Positions 40,543 through 51,933 of a stretch of 64,000 nucleotides of DNA are shown one piece after another (within the stretch, counting starts at the first letter, position 1; each line of letters opens with the position of its first letter). Source of the stretch: Tritrichomonas musculus. Lineage: Eukaryota; Parabasalia; Tritrichomonadida; Tritrichomonadidae. The stretch is from assembly GCA_039105265.1 (NCBI GenBank), contig JAPFFF010000015.1, positions 1,860,001-1,924,000 of the forward strand, read 5' to 3'. The notes under the pieces are model-generated. The model ran no database searches. It had not been told where the DNA came from and worked only from the letters and a program-made list of their open reading frames with translations. The translations under genes were made by a program, and so were the position numbers.

Positions 40543-42486
40543 ATGGAGCGTAAATTTGGCAATATGAACCAGAACAATGAAAATGAAGAAGAAGATGATG
40601 AAAAGCAACATCCAGTTTTGCAAATAAAAAAATATGATAGCAGATCACAAATATTTAACGATAACGATTCTTTTATTGCAATAGAAGAACAAGCTATGCG
40701 CGAAGATGCGGAAAAAGATGATGAGTATAATTATGAATTAAAAATGCAAGAATTGCAGGATGAAATCGCTCAATTAAAAATAAATCTCAATGAAATGCTT
40801 GAAGAAAAAAATGCCGCTTTAACAGAACTTAATTTACAAAAATCTAAAATTGAAGAATTAAATGATACAGTTCAAAATCTACAAAATGAACTAAAAATAA
40901 GTCAAGATAAAAATATAGCTATCAATAATCAATTATCAAAACAACGAGATTTGAATTCAGAGCTTTCGCTCCATTTACAAGAACTTACAGAAATTTTAAA
41001 TGATAAAGATTCTAATATTGATAAACCTGAAACAAAATTTCAACCAGATCAGCTTATTTCTAGACTGAGAGCTCTTGAATTACAACTCGCTTCATCCCAA
41101 AAAGAAAATGAGAATTTAAAAAACGAAATTGAAAAACGCCAAAAAGACTTTATTGATGAGATTTCAAGATTAACGCAAGAAATTTCGAATGCACATGATT
41201 CAAATTCGAAATCTCAAATACCTTATTTACCAAATAATACAGATAGTAGTTTACTCGAAGACGAGATCGCGCAACTCAGGAACCAGCTCGACATGGCAAG
41301 CGAATCTCAAAAAACGTTATCAGATGGTTTGAATCAGCAAATCGAAACAAATTCTCGTTTGAATACAGAGCTATCTTCAACCAAAAAAGATCTAGAAAAA
41401 GCTCTTATGGAAAATACAAATTCAACATCAATCATCAACAATTTACTTGAAATGATGAATCTTGCAAATCCACTAGATATTATTTTTAATGTTAGACGCC
41501 TCCAGGGGGAAAAGAATGAAGCAAATACAGCAAGAAAGGAGTTATGCCAATTACAAATTAGCTACGACAATGAGGTAATTATTAACGAAAAGCTTCGTAA
41601 AGAGATATCTACACTTAAAGATCACATTCTAAATGGAATTTCAGAAAAAGAAAATGAAAAAGAAAAAGAGGTCGACGAACCAACATTCGATCAAAACCAT
41701 ATTCTCCAGCTAAAATCAGATTACGAAAGCAGATTAAACGCAGAAAGAGCAAGAACATCATCACAAAAGAAAAAAATTGATGCAATTAGAAGAAGAGATA
41801 GTCAAATTGCTGAAATTTTCTCAAGTGTTCCAGAGGATGATCATACTGTTATGATTCAATCACTTATTGCCATTTTTGAAGCTCTTTCAGCAAATAGTGA
41901 TAGTATTAGCAATAGTGCCAATGACAATATAGAACCAATCAATGATCCTCTCCTAAAATCAGCCATTGAAGAAGCAAAGGGAATTGCGCTGAATCTTGTT
42001 CCACAAGACATTTTGGTTGATCGAGTAGACAAAATGAATCTTTATCAAGAATGTCTTAACGAAATCTTTGCTAAAACGATTGAATTTTCTAAAAAGTTTG
42101 AATCACTGAATAGAAAAATCGAAATTTATACGAAAAAAGCTAAGCGGCAAACCCAACTCCATAAACAATTTCAGAGATTTGCTAGACCACCTGCATCTAC
42201 ATCCAAATTTGGTAACAAGAGTGATGTCATGATAAATCGTAATAGTAATAATAATAATTTTAACAGTAATGCCAATAATGATAGTACATTCAATTTTAAT
42301 TTAAATCCAAATCACAGTTCTTTAAATCTTTCAAGATCTCCAATCACTAACGGCTCTACACCTAAGACTGGATTGAGGAGAATCCCTTTTACAGAGAAAA
42401 GCAATGGTGTTAGCCCTTCCACAATAAGATGGCAGCCTAGAGAAAAACCTTCACGCGAATTCGATCCACCTAATGATCTGTTTTGA
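40543..42486 (+). CDS. Coiled-coil protein
   Basis: 647 residues. The N-terminus is acidic and Asn-rich. Residues about 60-440 are coiled coil (repeats like ELQDEIAQLKINLNEMLEEK). A more globular helical part (about 450-530) and an Asn-rich, Ser/Pro-rich disordered tail (540-647) follow. It ends in TGA. No motor, membrane or GRIP domain. A structural or tethering role is a guess. Confidence 0.85.
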   Translation: MERKFGNMNQNNENEEEDDEKQHPVLQIKKYDSRSQIFNDNDSFIAIEEQAMREDAEKDDEYNYELKMQELQDEIAQLKINLNEMLEEKNAALTELNLQKSKIEELNDTVQNLQNELKISQDKNIAINNQLSKQRDLNSELSLHLQELTEILNDKDSNIDKPETKFQPDQLISRLRALELQLASSQKENENLKNEIEKRQKDFIDEISRLTQEISNAHDSNSKSQIPYLPNNTDSSLLEDEIAQLRNQLDMASESQKTLSDGLNQQIETNSRLNTELSSTKKDLEKALMENTNSTSIINNLLEMMNLANPLDIIFNVRRLQGEKNEANTARKELCQLQISYDNEVIINEKLRKEISTLKDHILNGISEKENEKEKEVDEPTFDQNHILQLKSDYESRLNAERARTSSQKKKIDAIRRRDSQIAEIFSSVPEDDHTVMIQSLIAIFEALSANSDSISNSANDNIEPINDPLLKSAIEEAKGIALNLVPQDILVDRVDKMNLYQECLNEIFAKTIEFSKKFESLNRKIEIYTKKAKRQTQLHKQFQRFARPPASTSKFGNKSDVMINRNSNNNNFNSNANNDSTFNFNLNPNHSSLNLSRSPITNGSTPKTGLRRIPFTEKSNGVSPSTIRWQPREKPSREFDPPNDLF

Positions 42487-42701
42487 TATTATTCTTTTCC
42501 TCATGAATGCGAATTTGCATTTAGTTGTTGGTCATGGTTTATTGTTATTGCGAATTATATTATTATATTATTTATTTTTGAATTAGGTTTTAAATAAACT
42601 TTCTTTGTTATAATAAACTTTTGAATGAATTATTTTTTGAAAAATGAAAGAAAAAAGAAAAATATAACTTAAAAATCTCTTTTTATTCAAATGCACGCTT
42701 T

Positions 42702-45700
42702 TTAGAATGGTGGGAAGTTTGGAGGTGGGAAGTTTCCAAATGTGTTAGCAGAGCCTGCTTGTGGTGGGAAGTTCATTTGTCCTGGTGGAGGAGCCATGAA
42801 AGCGTTTGCGCTTTGTGGAGGAACTGGTGGTGGAGGAACTGAGCCAAATCCAGCGGCATTTGGATCTGCTGGGAATCCAGCATCTGGGAATGGTGAAGCT
42901 GCATATCCTGTTCCTTGTTGGGAAGCAGTAACAGCGATAGCTGTAGCAGTTTGTGCGATTTCCTTTGTTTCTTCGACTTTTCCTCCCATTTCATCAAGAT
43001 GTTCGCGAATCTTGGAGATTGTTTGATTTGTCTCGCGCATGTTTTGGATGAGATATGGCATTGCGAAGTCGATTGCTTCGTTTCTCCATGCAAGTTCAAG
43101 GATGACATCTGGCTGAACAAGATCATAGCAAACGTATGTTGCAGCAGCAAAGCATTCGAAGAGTTTTTCATCACAGAAGAATCTAAGAAGTGGTTCGACA
43201 ACATCTGGCTTTCTTGATTGTGATGCTGTTTCAATGCAATCTCCATAAAGTTTATCTTTCTTAGAAAGATTGATGGCCTCGTTCCAACGTTGTTGCTTCC
43301 TGTAGATGTAGGATGAAATACGACGGAATTCTAAGCATTCGTGATTTTCAAGTGAGCGAGCAAGTGAAATTGCTTCATAAAGATCGTAGCGATCGATTGA
43401 TTGACGAAGTGATTCATAGTCACCATCTTCGATGTAAAGTTGGTTAAGAGCTTCATTGACTGCTTGAACATTGTTTGTTTGTACATTGGCTAACCATGAT
43501 TTGATAAGTTGAAGATTGTTAGTTCTCTTGAAGATATCAACAACACGAGATGGATCAACCTTTGAGCCAACTGTATTAAGAAGATCATTAAGTTCGAGTG
43601 GATCGTATTGAAGATAGAAGTTGAGGGATCTGTAAATGATATCTGCATTTGAAACTTGTGCAATTGTATCCTTGAAGTATTGATGGCGCCAAGCAACAGC
43701 TGGGTGATCCATCATTGTAAGAACGGCGTTATCGAACTCATTGTACTTATCATAAGCGAATGTAAGTTCGTTCCAAAGATGCATTTCGTTTAATGCTTTG
43801 ATGACCTTGAATAATGCACAACGTTGATAGTATGTCTTGAGGTGTTCCATGACCTTTTCTGGTTGGTGTTTAGCATAAAGAACAGCAAGTTCAGTGAAGA
43901 TACCACCGTGAGCACGTTCAAGAGACATTGCAGCTTCAAGGAGCTCGATGATTTGATCAAAGTAACCAAGATTCTCATAAAGGGAAATGACATCGCCGAT
44001 GAGATCTGCTTCAACAACAACTTGGAGACCAGCAGATTGGGCAACTTTGAATTCGCCAGCAAGGACGCAAGCCTTGTTAACTGCTTTCCATGCTGATGAT
44101 GTTCCTGCCTTACGAGCTGATTCGATAGCAGCTTGGAATTCTTTAAGTTCGAGTAATGTTTCTGTGAGTTTGGTGAAGTCCTTGATTGCTGTGTAAAGAA
44201 TCTTACATGCCTTGTATAATTGATCATTGAAGCAACGGTCTCCAACTTCCTTTACACGAGCTGAGTTTGGTGATGAAGTAAGTTCTTCAAGTTCTGCAAG
44301 CATATCTGTCTTTGCGTATGCATAGCAAAGTTCTGTTTCGATTATTGGGTCGCGGTTTTGGATTTGACGAGCAAGTTCAAGGAATTTAACAAGTGCTTTA
44401 TATTCGCCTTGTTCTTCTGCGACATTGATAACTTGGTTGTATTCTTTGGTATCTTTGGCCTTGATGAATGATTCAATTGAATCAACAACTTGTCCAGCAG
44501 CAAGTTGTGCGCGTGCAACTTCGCCCCAGACAGATGGTTCATCACAGTGTTGAGCCCAGTCTGATGCTGCTTGAATGTTGTTGTTATAGTTAAGCATGAC
44601 ACGGACGGCTTCGACATTTTGTCCAAACTTCTTGTAAGCAGCGATTGCTTCATCGTATAATTGAGCCTGAATGAGATGTTCGCAGATTTTGTCCCATGTA
44701 TAGTCATTCAAGCGTGTAACATATGTCATAACACGTGATGTATCTGATTTGATGGCAGTGATGATTAACAAGTTTTGGAGAGAAGTGTTGTTTTGGAATT
44801 GTGGTGATTCCATAACAACTTTTTCTAAAAGGCCGAGGAGTTGGGTTGGAATTTGGGCATCGATGAAAGCTTTAACTGTTTGTGAAACTTTATCTGGGTC
44901 ATCGCATTCTGGAAGAGCTGTTGAAATGACTGCATCAACGACAAGTTTCATATGCTCGTTGTCTGGTGAAAGAACACGTGCCCATAATTCTGGTGATTGA
45001 CGTGCAACACAGTAGCGTGCCTGTTCTTTGTAGAGTTGGTGCTGGTTTGTGAGTTCAATAAGTTCATCATCACAATTTCCTTTAGCAAATGCAATGCATG
45101 CAAGGTGAGCATCACGTTTAGCAAGAATTTGGCCAACAAACTTAGGGTCATAGTATTGGTTTTCACGAAGGGCCTTTTCTCCATTTCTGTTTGAAAGAAC
45201 AGCAAGAAGAACAAGACCGTTATTTGTGGCTGAATCAGTAGCACCTGATTGTGCACGAGCATAAAGAATTGGTTCAAGGAGCTTGATACGTTCACGCTTC
45301 ATTGTTTGAACGATGAGATCATCAATTGGAGCTGTATGCTGGACTGAGTTCAAAAGTTTTGTGATGTAATCTTGAGGTGCTTCAATATCGATTAAGGCAC
45401 CAATAACACGTCCTGCCATAGCTGGGTTGAATTTTTGAACATATGTTTCAAGTTCACGAGTATAGTTCTTCTTGTAGAGGAATTTAGTGAGATCCTCGAC
45501 AAAACCGAAACGGTTACAAAGAACAATAAGAGGAATCTTATCTGGAAGATCTTGTTGGATGAGATAGTCACGAACACGTTCTGGTTGAAGATGTTGTGAT
45601 TCTGAACACATTGTCTCAACTTCTTGGAAGTTTCCAAGTTTAGCTGCAGCTTCAATATAACGGAAATGAATGTCTGGATCGTCGCATGTGTTAACTACTT

Positions 45701-47822
45701 GAGCAAGGAAGTAATAAATGCCATCACTTGAGTTTGTTTCATTAAAGAGGTTAATAAGATTATCAATTCCAAGTTTTTGCCAGTATGCGCCTGCAATTGT
45801 AACAACAAGTTGAACATTACCACGTGGATTGCTTGTAAGAAGTTCGCGGAGACATTCAATTGACCATTCTGGGCTCATTTGATCGAAATATTTAATAAGG
45901 AAATCTTGAGAAATTGATTGAGTGTTAACAATGCAACGCTTGATTGATGGAAGGTCGGTGTAATGTTCAAGTGCACGTTGGAAGTTTCCAGCGCGTTCGC
46001 AAAGTGCTGCAACACGTTGACGGTCATAAAATGAGAAGCAGTTACGAGAGAATAATTCTTCAGCAAGTTTAGGAGCATTGTTCAATGCAATTTCGAAAAG
46101 AAGAGTTTGAAGTTCAGAATCTTCTTCACGATCTTGTGGTAAGACATCAATAAGGAATGAGGTGGCTGCTTTGATGAGTTGGAATTGGAGAAGCATTTGA
46201 ACAAGTGCCTTTGGATCAACAAGTGGATTTCCATTGTTTGCAATATGTGTAAGAACTGGACCAATTTTATCTGGGTTTTGACGAGCAACAATTGTTGCAA
46301 CTTGCATCCAGTTTGGTTGATAAGCAAACTTTTGGCAGTAAGCTTGTAACTTATCGAACATTCCTAATTCTGCGAAAGATGCAACGATCTTTGAGGAAAC
46401 ATTTGCACGGAGATAAATAGCTAAAGCAATTCTAGGATCTTGTTTGCAAAGGTCACCGAGCTCTTCAGTTGGTGTGAGTTTATCTTCCTTGATCCATTTT
46501 TCAATGAGGCTTGTCTTATTTTGCTGAAGAACAATCTTACAAAGCTCAATTGATTCAATTTCATTTAACTTTGTATTTTCTAAGATAACCATGAAATATT
46601 GAAGAAGAGGTGGAGCTCCACCTGTGCTGTTTGGAATACGACGTAGTTTTTCGATTGTTGCTTGGTTACGAAGTGCACCTCCTGGAGAATTAGCTGCAAC
46701 GCGAGCTGCTTCAGCATAGTTACCCATTTGAAGAAGTTGGTCAAATTGTTGATTCATGAAATCTCCTGATATTTGAAGTCCTGCTGCTGCTGCAACTTTT
46801 GCAGCTGCTTGAGGATTTCCGCGCTTTGTGGCAATGAAATCAACAATATTTGCTTGGTTTAAGCCATATTTGGACATCCTTCCATCACGAGAAAGAGCAA
46901 TAACACTTCCATCACGAGCAAGGCTAGCATGTGTAAATGGAACTTGTGAAACACGAGCAGAAATATAAACGAAAGGTGTTTCAATTTCGACACAGTAAAG
47001 GTATCCAAGTTTTGTGAAGAGGAAAGCGGAGCTATAGTGTGGAGAAATAATAAGTTGGAGTGGAAGATCATCTTGGGCATCTGGTGCCATTGGAAGATCA
47101 GCATACTTCTTTCCAAATTGTTGAGCTGCTGGTGTTGAGCCAAGTGGAAAGATATTTAGGCGCATTGATCCGTTTGCTTTTGAAGCGAAAACGAGGAGTG
47201 GAAGTGGTCCAACGTTTGCGAATGATGCAGCATAAGCATCAATAACTTGAGAAACATTTCTTTCACGTGAGAAAAGTTGGACTTTTCCTACTGGTTGATC
47301 ACCTTCTCTAACAAGGCCAGAAACAGCAAGCCATTGTTGATCGTGAGATACAGAGTAATTCATAATGCTACCAGATGCAAGTTGTGGTTGCAATTGAAAA
47401 ACTGGCATTGGGTTTGATTGTCCTGCTATTGACCAGTGAAACACTGATCCGCCTGCAACAAAGGCAAGTGTTTGCTCATCAATCCATTTCCAGTAATTAA
47501 CAACTTGCCCTTCTGGAAGTTGGAAAGAGTTGAGACGTTGCTTCTGGTTAAGATCAAAAACTTGAATAATTGATGCACCTCTTAAAGCAATAATATTACG
47601 AGATGGATGCATAACAGCTGTATCTGCCTTCATCTTATGCTTTGTAACGTTGTTGTTATTTTGAAGATCAACGATAACGACAAACGAATCTGTATCAGAA
47701 ACTTCACGAATGCAAAGATATTTGTCTTGTGAAAGAGCTGTGTTAGAGATATTGGCAAATTGGGGATCAACTCCAATTTGTTGGAAAGTTAAAATTTCCT
47801 GGGAAGTTAATGGTACCGCCAT
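42702..47822 (-). CDS. CLTC: Clathrin heavy chain
   Basis: 1706 residues, the full length of the family. The start MAVPLTSQEILTFQQIGV is the classic N-terminal propeller beginning. Residues 1-330 are the seven-blade beta-propeller that binds adaptors; the rest is the alpha-solenoid (clathrin repeats), for example the FLYKKNYTRELE, YEAISLARSLENHECLEF and EWSIECLRELL segments. The C-terminal tail (about 1640-1706) is Pro/Phe/Gln-rich (PPPPVPPQ, NFPPPNFPPF). Coats endocytic and Golgi vesicles. A TCATT initiator-like motif lies at 47830-47834, ten bases before the ATG. Codon use is GC-richer and cleaner than in neighbouring genes, as in a highly expressed gene. Confidence 0.98.
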   Translation of the reverse strand: MAVPLTSQEILTFQQIGVDPQFANISNTALSQDKYLCIREVSDTDSFVVIVDLQNNNNVTKHKMKADTAVMHPSRNIIALRGASIIQVFDLNQKQRLNSFQLPEGQVVNYWKWIDEQTLAFVAGGSVFHWSIAGQSNPMPVFQLQPQLASGSIMNYSVSHDQQWLAVSGLVREGDQPVGKVQLFSRERNVSQVIDAYAASFANVGPLPLLVFASKANGSMRLNIFPLGSTPAAQQFGKKYADLPMAPDAQDDLPLQLIISPHYSSAFLFTKLGYLYCVEIETPFVYISARVSQVPFTHASLARDGSVIALSRDGRMSKYGLNQANIVDFIATKRGNPQAAAKVAAAAGLQISGDFMNQQFDQLLQMGNYAEAARVAANSPGGALRNQATIEKLRRIPNSTGGAPPLLQYFMVILENTKLNEIESIELCKIVLQQNKTSLIEKWIKEDKLTPTEELGDLCKQDPRIALAIYLRANVSSKIVASFAELGMFDKLQAYCQKFAYQPNWMQVATIVARQNPDKIGPVLTHIANNGNPLVDPKALVQMLLQFQLIKAATSFLIDVLPQDREEDSELQTLLFEIALNNAPKLAEELFSRNCFSFYDRQRVAALCERAGNFQRALEHYTDLPSIKRCIVNTQSISQDFLIKYFDQMSPEWSIECLRELLTSNPRGNVQLVVTIAGAYWQKLGIDNLINLFNETNSSDGIYYFLAQVVNTCDDPDIHFRYIEAAAKLGNFQEVETMCSESQHLQPERVRDYLIQQDLPDKIPLIVLCNRFGFVEDLTKFLYKKNYTRELETYVQKFNPAMAGRVIGALIDIEAPQDYITKLLNSVQHTAPIDDLIVQTMKRERIKLLEPILYARAQSGATDSATNNGLVLLAVLSNRNGEKALRENQYYDPKFVGQILAKRDAHLACIAFAKGNCDDELIELTNQHQLYKEQARYCVARQSPELWARVLSPDNEHMKLVVDAVISTALPECDDPDKVSQTVKAFIDAQIPTQLLGLLEKVVMESPQFQNNTSLQNLLIITAIKSDTSRVMTYVTRLNDYTWDKICEHLIQAQLYDEAIAAYKKFGQNVEAVRVMLNYNNNIQAASDWAQHCDEPSVWGEVARAQLAAGQVVDSIESFIKAKDTKEYNQVINVAEEQGEYKALVKFLELARQIQNRDPIIETELCYAYAKTDMLAELEELTSSPNSARVKEVGDRCFNDQLYKACKILYTAIKDFTKLTETLLELKEFQAAIESARKAGTSSAWKAVNKACVLAGEFKVAQSAGLQVVVEADLIGDVISLYENLGYFDQIIELLEAAMSLERAHGGIFTELAVLYAKHQPEKVMEHLKTYYQRCALFKVIKALNEMHLWNELTFAYDKYNEFDNAVLTMMDHPAVAWRHQYFKDTIAQVSNADIIYRSLNFYLQYDPLELNDLLNTVGSKVDPSRVVDIFKRTNNLQLIKSWLANVQTNNVQAVNEALNQLYIEDGDYESLRQSIDRYDLYEAISLARSLENHECLEFRRISSYIYRKQQRWNEAINLSKKDKLYGDCIETASQSRKPDVVEPLLRFFCDEKLFECFAAATYVCYDLVQPDVILELAWRNEAIDFAMPYLIQNMRETNQTISKIREHLDEMGGKVEETKEIAQTATAIAVTASQQGTGYAASPFPDAGFPADPNAAGFGSVPPPPVPPQSANAFMAPPPGQMNFPPQAGSANTFGNFPPPNFPPF

Positions 47823-48389
47823 TTAGAAAAATGATTAAATGGCCAGTTTAGAAAAAATATCGTCGATTTAACTTTTTGTAATAATTTGCAATTTCAAATT
47901 TTGTGTAAAATCACAAGCTTTTTGTTATAATATAAATAATATTCTCTAAAAATTCTCAATCAACCAAATATGGTTTGGTCAAAAAAAAAAACAAAAGTCT
48001 ATGTTGGAAGAATAATCTATATAAAATTTAAAGTTTAAATTCTTTTAACAATTTAATATTAATATCTGAATTTGATTATATTTAATCCTAATGCAATGTT
48101 TATTACTTCAATTCAAAAAAAAAATAAGTAAAAATTTATGTATTATATATTCTCTTAATAAAAGCTCTGATAATTGACTTAGTAAAATTATGAAAATTGG
48201 ATTAGTTAGTAAAATATAAACATATTTATACATCTAAAATAAATACAAATAATAATTATCATTGAAACATCAAAAAAAGCATAGCACTCATTATATTTTA
48301 TAAATAAATAAGAAAATCAATAAAATATGAATTTTTTAAAAAAAGAAAAAAACATAAGATATACACGTGACAAAAAAAAGAAAATTGAA
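47823..48389. other. Spacer upstream of clathrin
   Basis: AT-rich, no gene; contains the clathrin promoter. Confidence 0.5.
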
Positions 48390-48821
48390 TTATTGAACAT
48401 TAAAAACATTGCAATTATTTGATATAATTCGAAGTTGTGAGTCAGCAAGGCCAACGTCATTAAAATAATTACTTATAATATTCCAGTGATCGCTATACCA
48501 TTTGATAATCAAATCTTTAGACCTCCTTGTAATTCTGTCGAATTTATAGAAAGTTGGAGGTAACTCGCATTCAGCCTTATCATGTTTAATGAGTATAATT
48601 ATCATCTGTGTAACGCTGATCAATTCGCTTTTTGTTGCATCTGGATATTTTTCTTTAATAATTTTTGCGATAGGAGAAGTTTGCGCGTCAAATCCATCTA
48701 AACGTCTTTGGACCTCTAGTGCTTCAGGTCCAGTCCCCCTTTTGGTAGTATAATGGCGGGCTGGGTTTACGTTTTCTTGAAAAAAGTTTATGTTTACTGG
48801 AACAAAATTTATTGTGTGCAT
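48390..48821 (-). CDS. Small basic protein of unknown function
   Basis: 143 residues. Begins MHTINFVPVNINFFQENVNP; the middle has KEKYPDATKSELISVTQMII (a possible helix-turn-helix or helical bundle) and the end has RRSKDLIIKWYSDHWNIISNYF, aromatic and basic. The charge and helix spacing could suit a small DNA-binding protein such as a homeodomain-like or trichomonad transcription factor, but no motif is decisive. Composition is clearly coding. Confidence 0.65.
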   Translation of the reverse strand: MHTINFVPVNINFFQENVNPARHYTTKRGTGPEALEVQRRLDGFDAQTSPIAKIIKEKYPDATKSELISVTQMIIILIKHDKAECELPPTFYKFDRITRRSKDLIIKWYSDHWNIISNYFNDVGLADSQLRIISNNCNVFNVQ

Positions 48822-49746
48822 ATGGGTAAAATAATTTTAATATTCAATATTTGAATTAAATATAAAATGTGCGATTTGGCTTTTTAAGGGGGTACTTTCT
48901 TTTGTCATTTTTTCATCCAATAATGATGTTTACAAATATATATGCATTTATAATATCCTAATAATTTTTTGCTATTTATATCTATATTTAATATTTGAAT
49001 AATTTAATATTATGAAAAGATAAAAAAAAATATAATTTTATTCAATTTTAACTTTTTGAAAACTTATCATTTATTATGTTTTTTATATTTCTTGATATAA
49101 TATATATAAAAATGCAATAAAAAAACATTTTTATTATTATAAATCATTTTTAAAATAGTATACAGATATATTTTATTGGTTCTATTTTCAAACAATTATT
49201 TATTGATTTACGTACAAGAAATAGGTTTGAATCATATCAAGCATCAAATATTCATGCATTTACAAAATAATATGTTAAATACCAAGCAATTTTCAATATT
49301 ATTGTTAAAAAATTCAATGTCATCATATATACTCTTAAAAAAAAAAAAGTCAAGAATCATATCTTCTCATTGTTGTAATAAAAAAATGAAGTGAATAAAA
49401 AACACTAAATTATATGATTTTATATATATATATATATATATATTTATATTCATCTATTTTTATTTTTTATATTTTTACTATTCAAAATATTATTTAAAAT
49501 TATGAAAAAGTTGAATTTAATTTTCATTTTTGTGATAAATAATTTTATTTTTTATGAAATAAAGCTCACAAATTTGGGAGTCAATTCTCGAAAAAGACAT
49601 AGGATATCGATTTGATTTCCATGATTCTTATATTTAAATTATAAATCTTTGGTAGCTCCATAATCATAAAAAAATTGTTTGAATTAATTCCATTATTCAT
49701 GCGTTGTATAGGCAAAGAAACAATTTTACAACTTATAGAGAGAATT

Positions 49747-49777
<31 letters not shown>

Positions 49778-51403
49778 CCAAAAAAACTCTTTAAGGATAA
49801 TTTTTATTTTTTATAAATATTAAGATTTTAATGATTTCGTTGATCAAATTCAAGCACCCGTTTCAGAATAAATGTGAAATTTGTCATTTTTTTTGTGAGA
49901 AGTGTTATACTAAAAAAGTGAATTTTATTAAATGTCATAGAAAATATTGAATAAATCACTCTTTTTTTATTCAAATTATTTTATTTTTACATATTTTTTC
50001 CGCAGTCTACATACCCCTAGCGGGCGTCGAGCGACGACTAACGACGACGACCAGAGGGAGGAGTCGTTAGGAGGAGTCTTTTTGAAAATCCATATTTCTT
50101 TAACTTAAATATATTTTAAAAAGCTAACAATATAATAATATGTTAATAATATATTAATTCATGTGAAGTGAAAACTCGTTATTTGATTTTTTAGTTTAAT
50201 TGAATGAATATTTTATCTTATGAAAAAATATTAAGATTATTTACTTCTATTTATTCAATATTGGCATTTGGCATAATTGGTTTTAATGGATGTTGAGAAT
50301 TTAAAAACCATTTAAAAAATGATATTTCGTTTATATCTCGAGTCAAATAAAATATTTATGAATTACTAATCATTAATAATATTTTATACTTTATATACAA
50401 AATATATTATCTGTTATATTTCCATATTATTAGCCATATATAGATTTAAACACAAATTTACATATAAAATATTAGAAAATGACTTATTTCTCAATTGATT
50501 TACAAAATAATAATACATTAATTATACAATATAATAATAATATATATTTAAATAAATTTTATTATGTAAATAAGTTACTTTATACTCTCATTTTAAAGAA
50601 AAATGTCATTTTAAAGAAATAAGAATTGAAATTCAAATTATATTTCAAAACTTTCAAAAATTACATATAAAAAAATATTCATTTTCTATATAAAATCACA
50701 GTTTATAATTATTTTAAATTTCAAAAATAGATTTTACACTGATATTATATATTTAATATATGGTCATTATTTATAAATGATGATAATATTTTGAAATATG
50801 CATAGTTTTTTTATTGTAAAAAATAAAATCATTATATTTTGGTGTTGGCCGGTCCAATCTTAATTATAATAATCAATTTTATTTATTACCTGTATATAAA
50901 TATATATTATAATTTTGGAGTTAATTTGTAAAATCAATTTTGTTGTTGTACTTCTGATAGATTTTTTTTTCCCTTTTTTCCGAGATTTTCTCTCAAACGC
51001 TTTGAAAAAGTTTTAACTCACAATTTTTTCCCTTTTTTCCGAGATTTTATTTCAGAAATTTTAATGGAGTAAAATGACATAAATATAAATAATGTAAAAA
51101 AGAAATATTTATTATAATAAAGTATAGTTTTTTCAAAGCCTTTTTAGCTTTTTTTGGGAATGATGCAAAATCAAACAGCTGGGCAATAAAAATTCTGTGA
51201 CTTATTACTAATGTCGAAATATATGTGTTACCATAGCTTCAATTCTTTTTAATTTTCATTATAAAGGAGCAGAATCGTTGCATAAAGCATGCTTTGATGG
51301 CTAATTTGAATTTAAAAAACGTTCACTATATAAATATTAAATGGCAAAGAATATCAAATGTGGGATAGCTGCCAATACTTTATATAATCATTAGGTTTAT
51401 ATA
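48822..51403. other. Gene desert, left part
   Basis: 2.6 kb of AT-rich DNA with no gene. Contains a TA microsatellite (about 49422-49442), a T tract of about 32 bases (49746-49778) and one GC-rich island (50001-50078, listed separately). Two copies of a CCCTTTTTTCCGAGATTTT string lie at about 50971 and 51029. Confidence 0.6.
50001..50078. other. GC-rich island in the desert
   Basis: About 80 bases with many CGAC/GACGAC units (AGCGGGCGTCGAGCGACGAC, then GACGACGACCAGAGGGAGGA) in DNA otherwise near 80% AT. A partial stem TAACGAC...GTCGTTA can form. It may be a fragment of a mobile element, an RNA gene or inserted foreign DNA. Confidence 0.6.
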
Positions 51404-51933
51404 TATAGTGTATAGACAAAAAAAAATTAATGGACAAAAACAACTTAATTTGCTTTAGAAATATATTTTTGCCTTGAAAATTTGTATAAATATACTTCAT
51501 CATCTAATAATAAAAATATTCTATTTTCAAGCATTTTCTTTGAGTTTTTAATTATCATATATTTTTTAACATTTCTATAAATGAGTTCTTAAAACAGATT
51601 TTACCCACTTTATAAATAATAAATATTATATTAAATATTTTTTTAAAGTAATATAAGAATAAGAACTAAATAATTTTAGGATATAACAATTTTTAATTTT
51701 TTTATTTTTTATCAAAAAGTTTTCATTTAACCTTTTTATATCATTTTTAGAATTTTTTTTTCAACAAAATCCTAAATAATGGAGTTTTGATCAAACTAAT
51801 AGAATTTTTGATATATATTTTTAAACCTAATTTTATTTATATAAAAAAAATGGGAAAATCTTCATTATTTAAGATAAATAATATCAAAAAGTGACCTCTT
51901 TATTTTTGCAAATCTAATGCATATTTATATTGT

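Noticed and set aside
42742-47245. Several 60-160 codon frames on both strands within the clathrin gene
   Set aside because: They are shadows of the 1706-residue clathrin frame, which has full family similarity.
47830-47834. Initiator-like TCA(C/T)(A/T) before clathrin, and similarly before GMP synthase and the nucleotidase
   Set aside because: Three hits among about eighteen gene starts is near what AT-rich DNA gives by chance, so a genome-wide Inr claim is not supported here.
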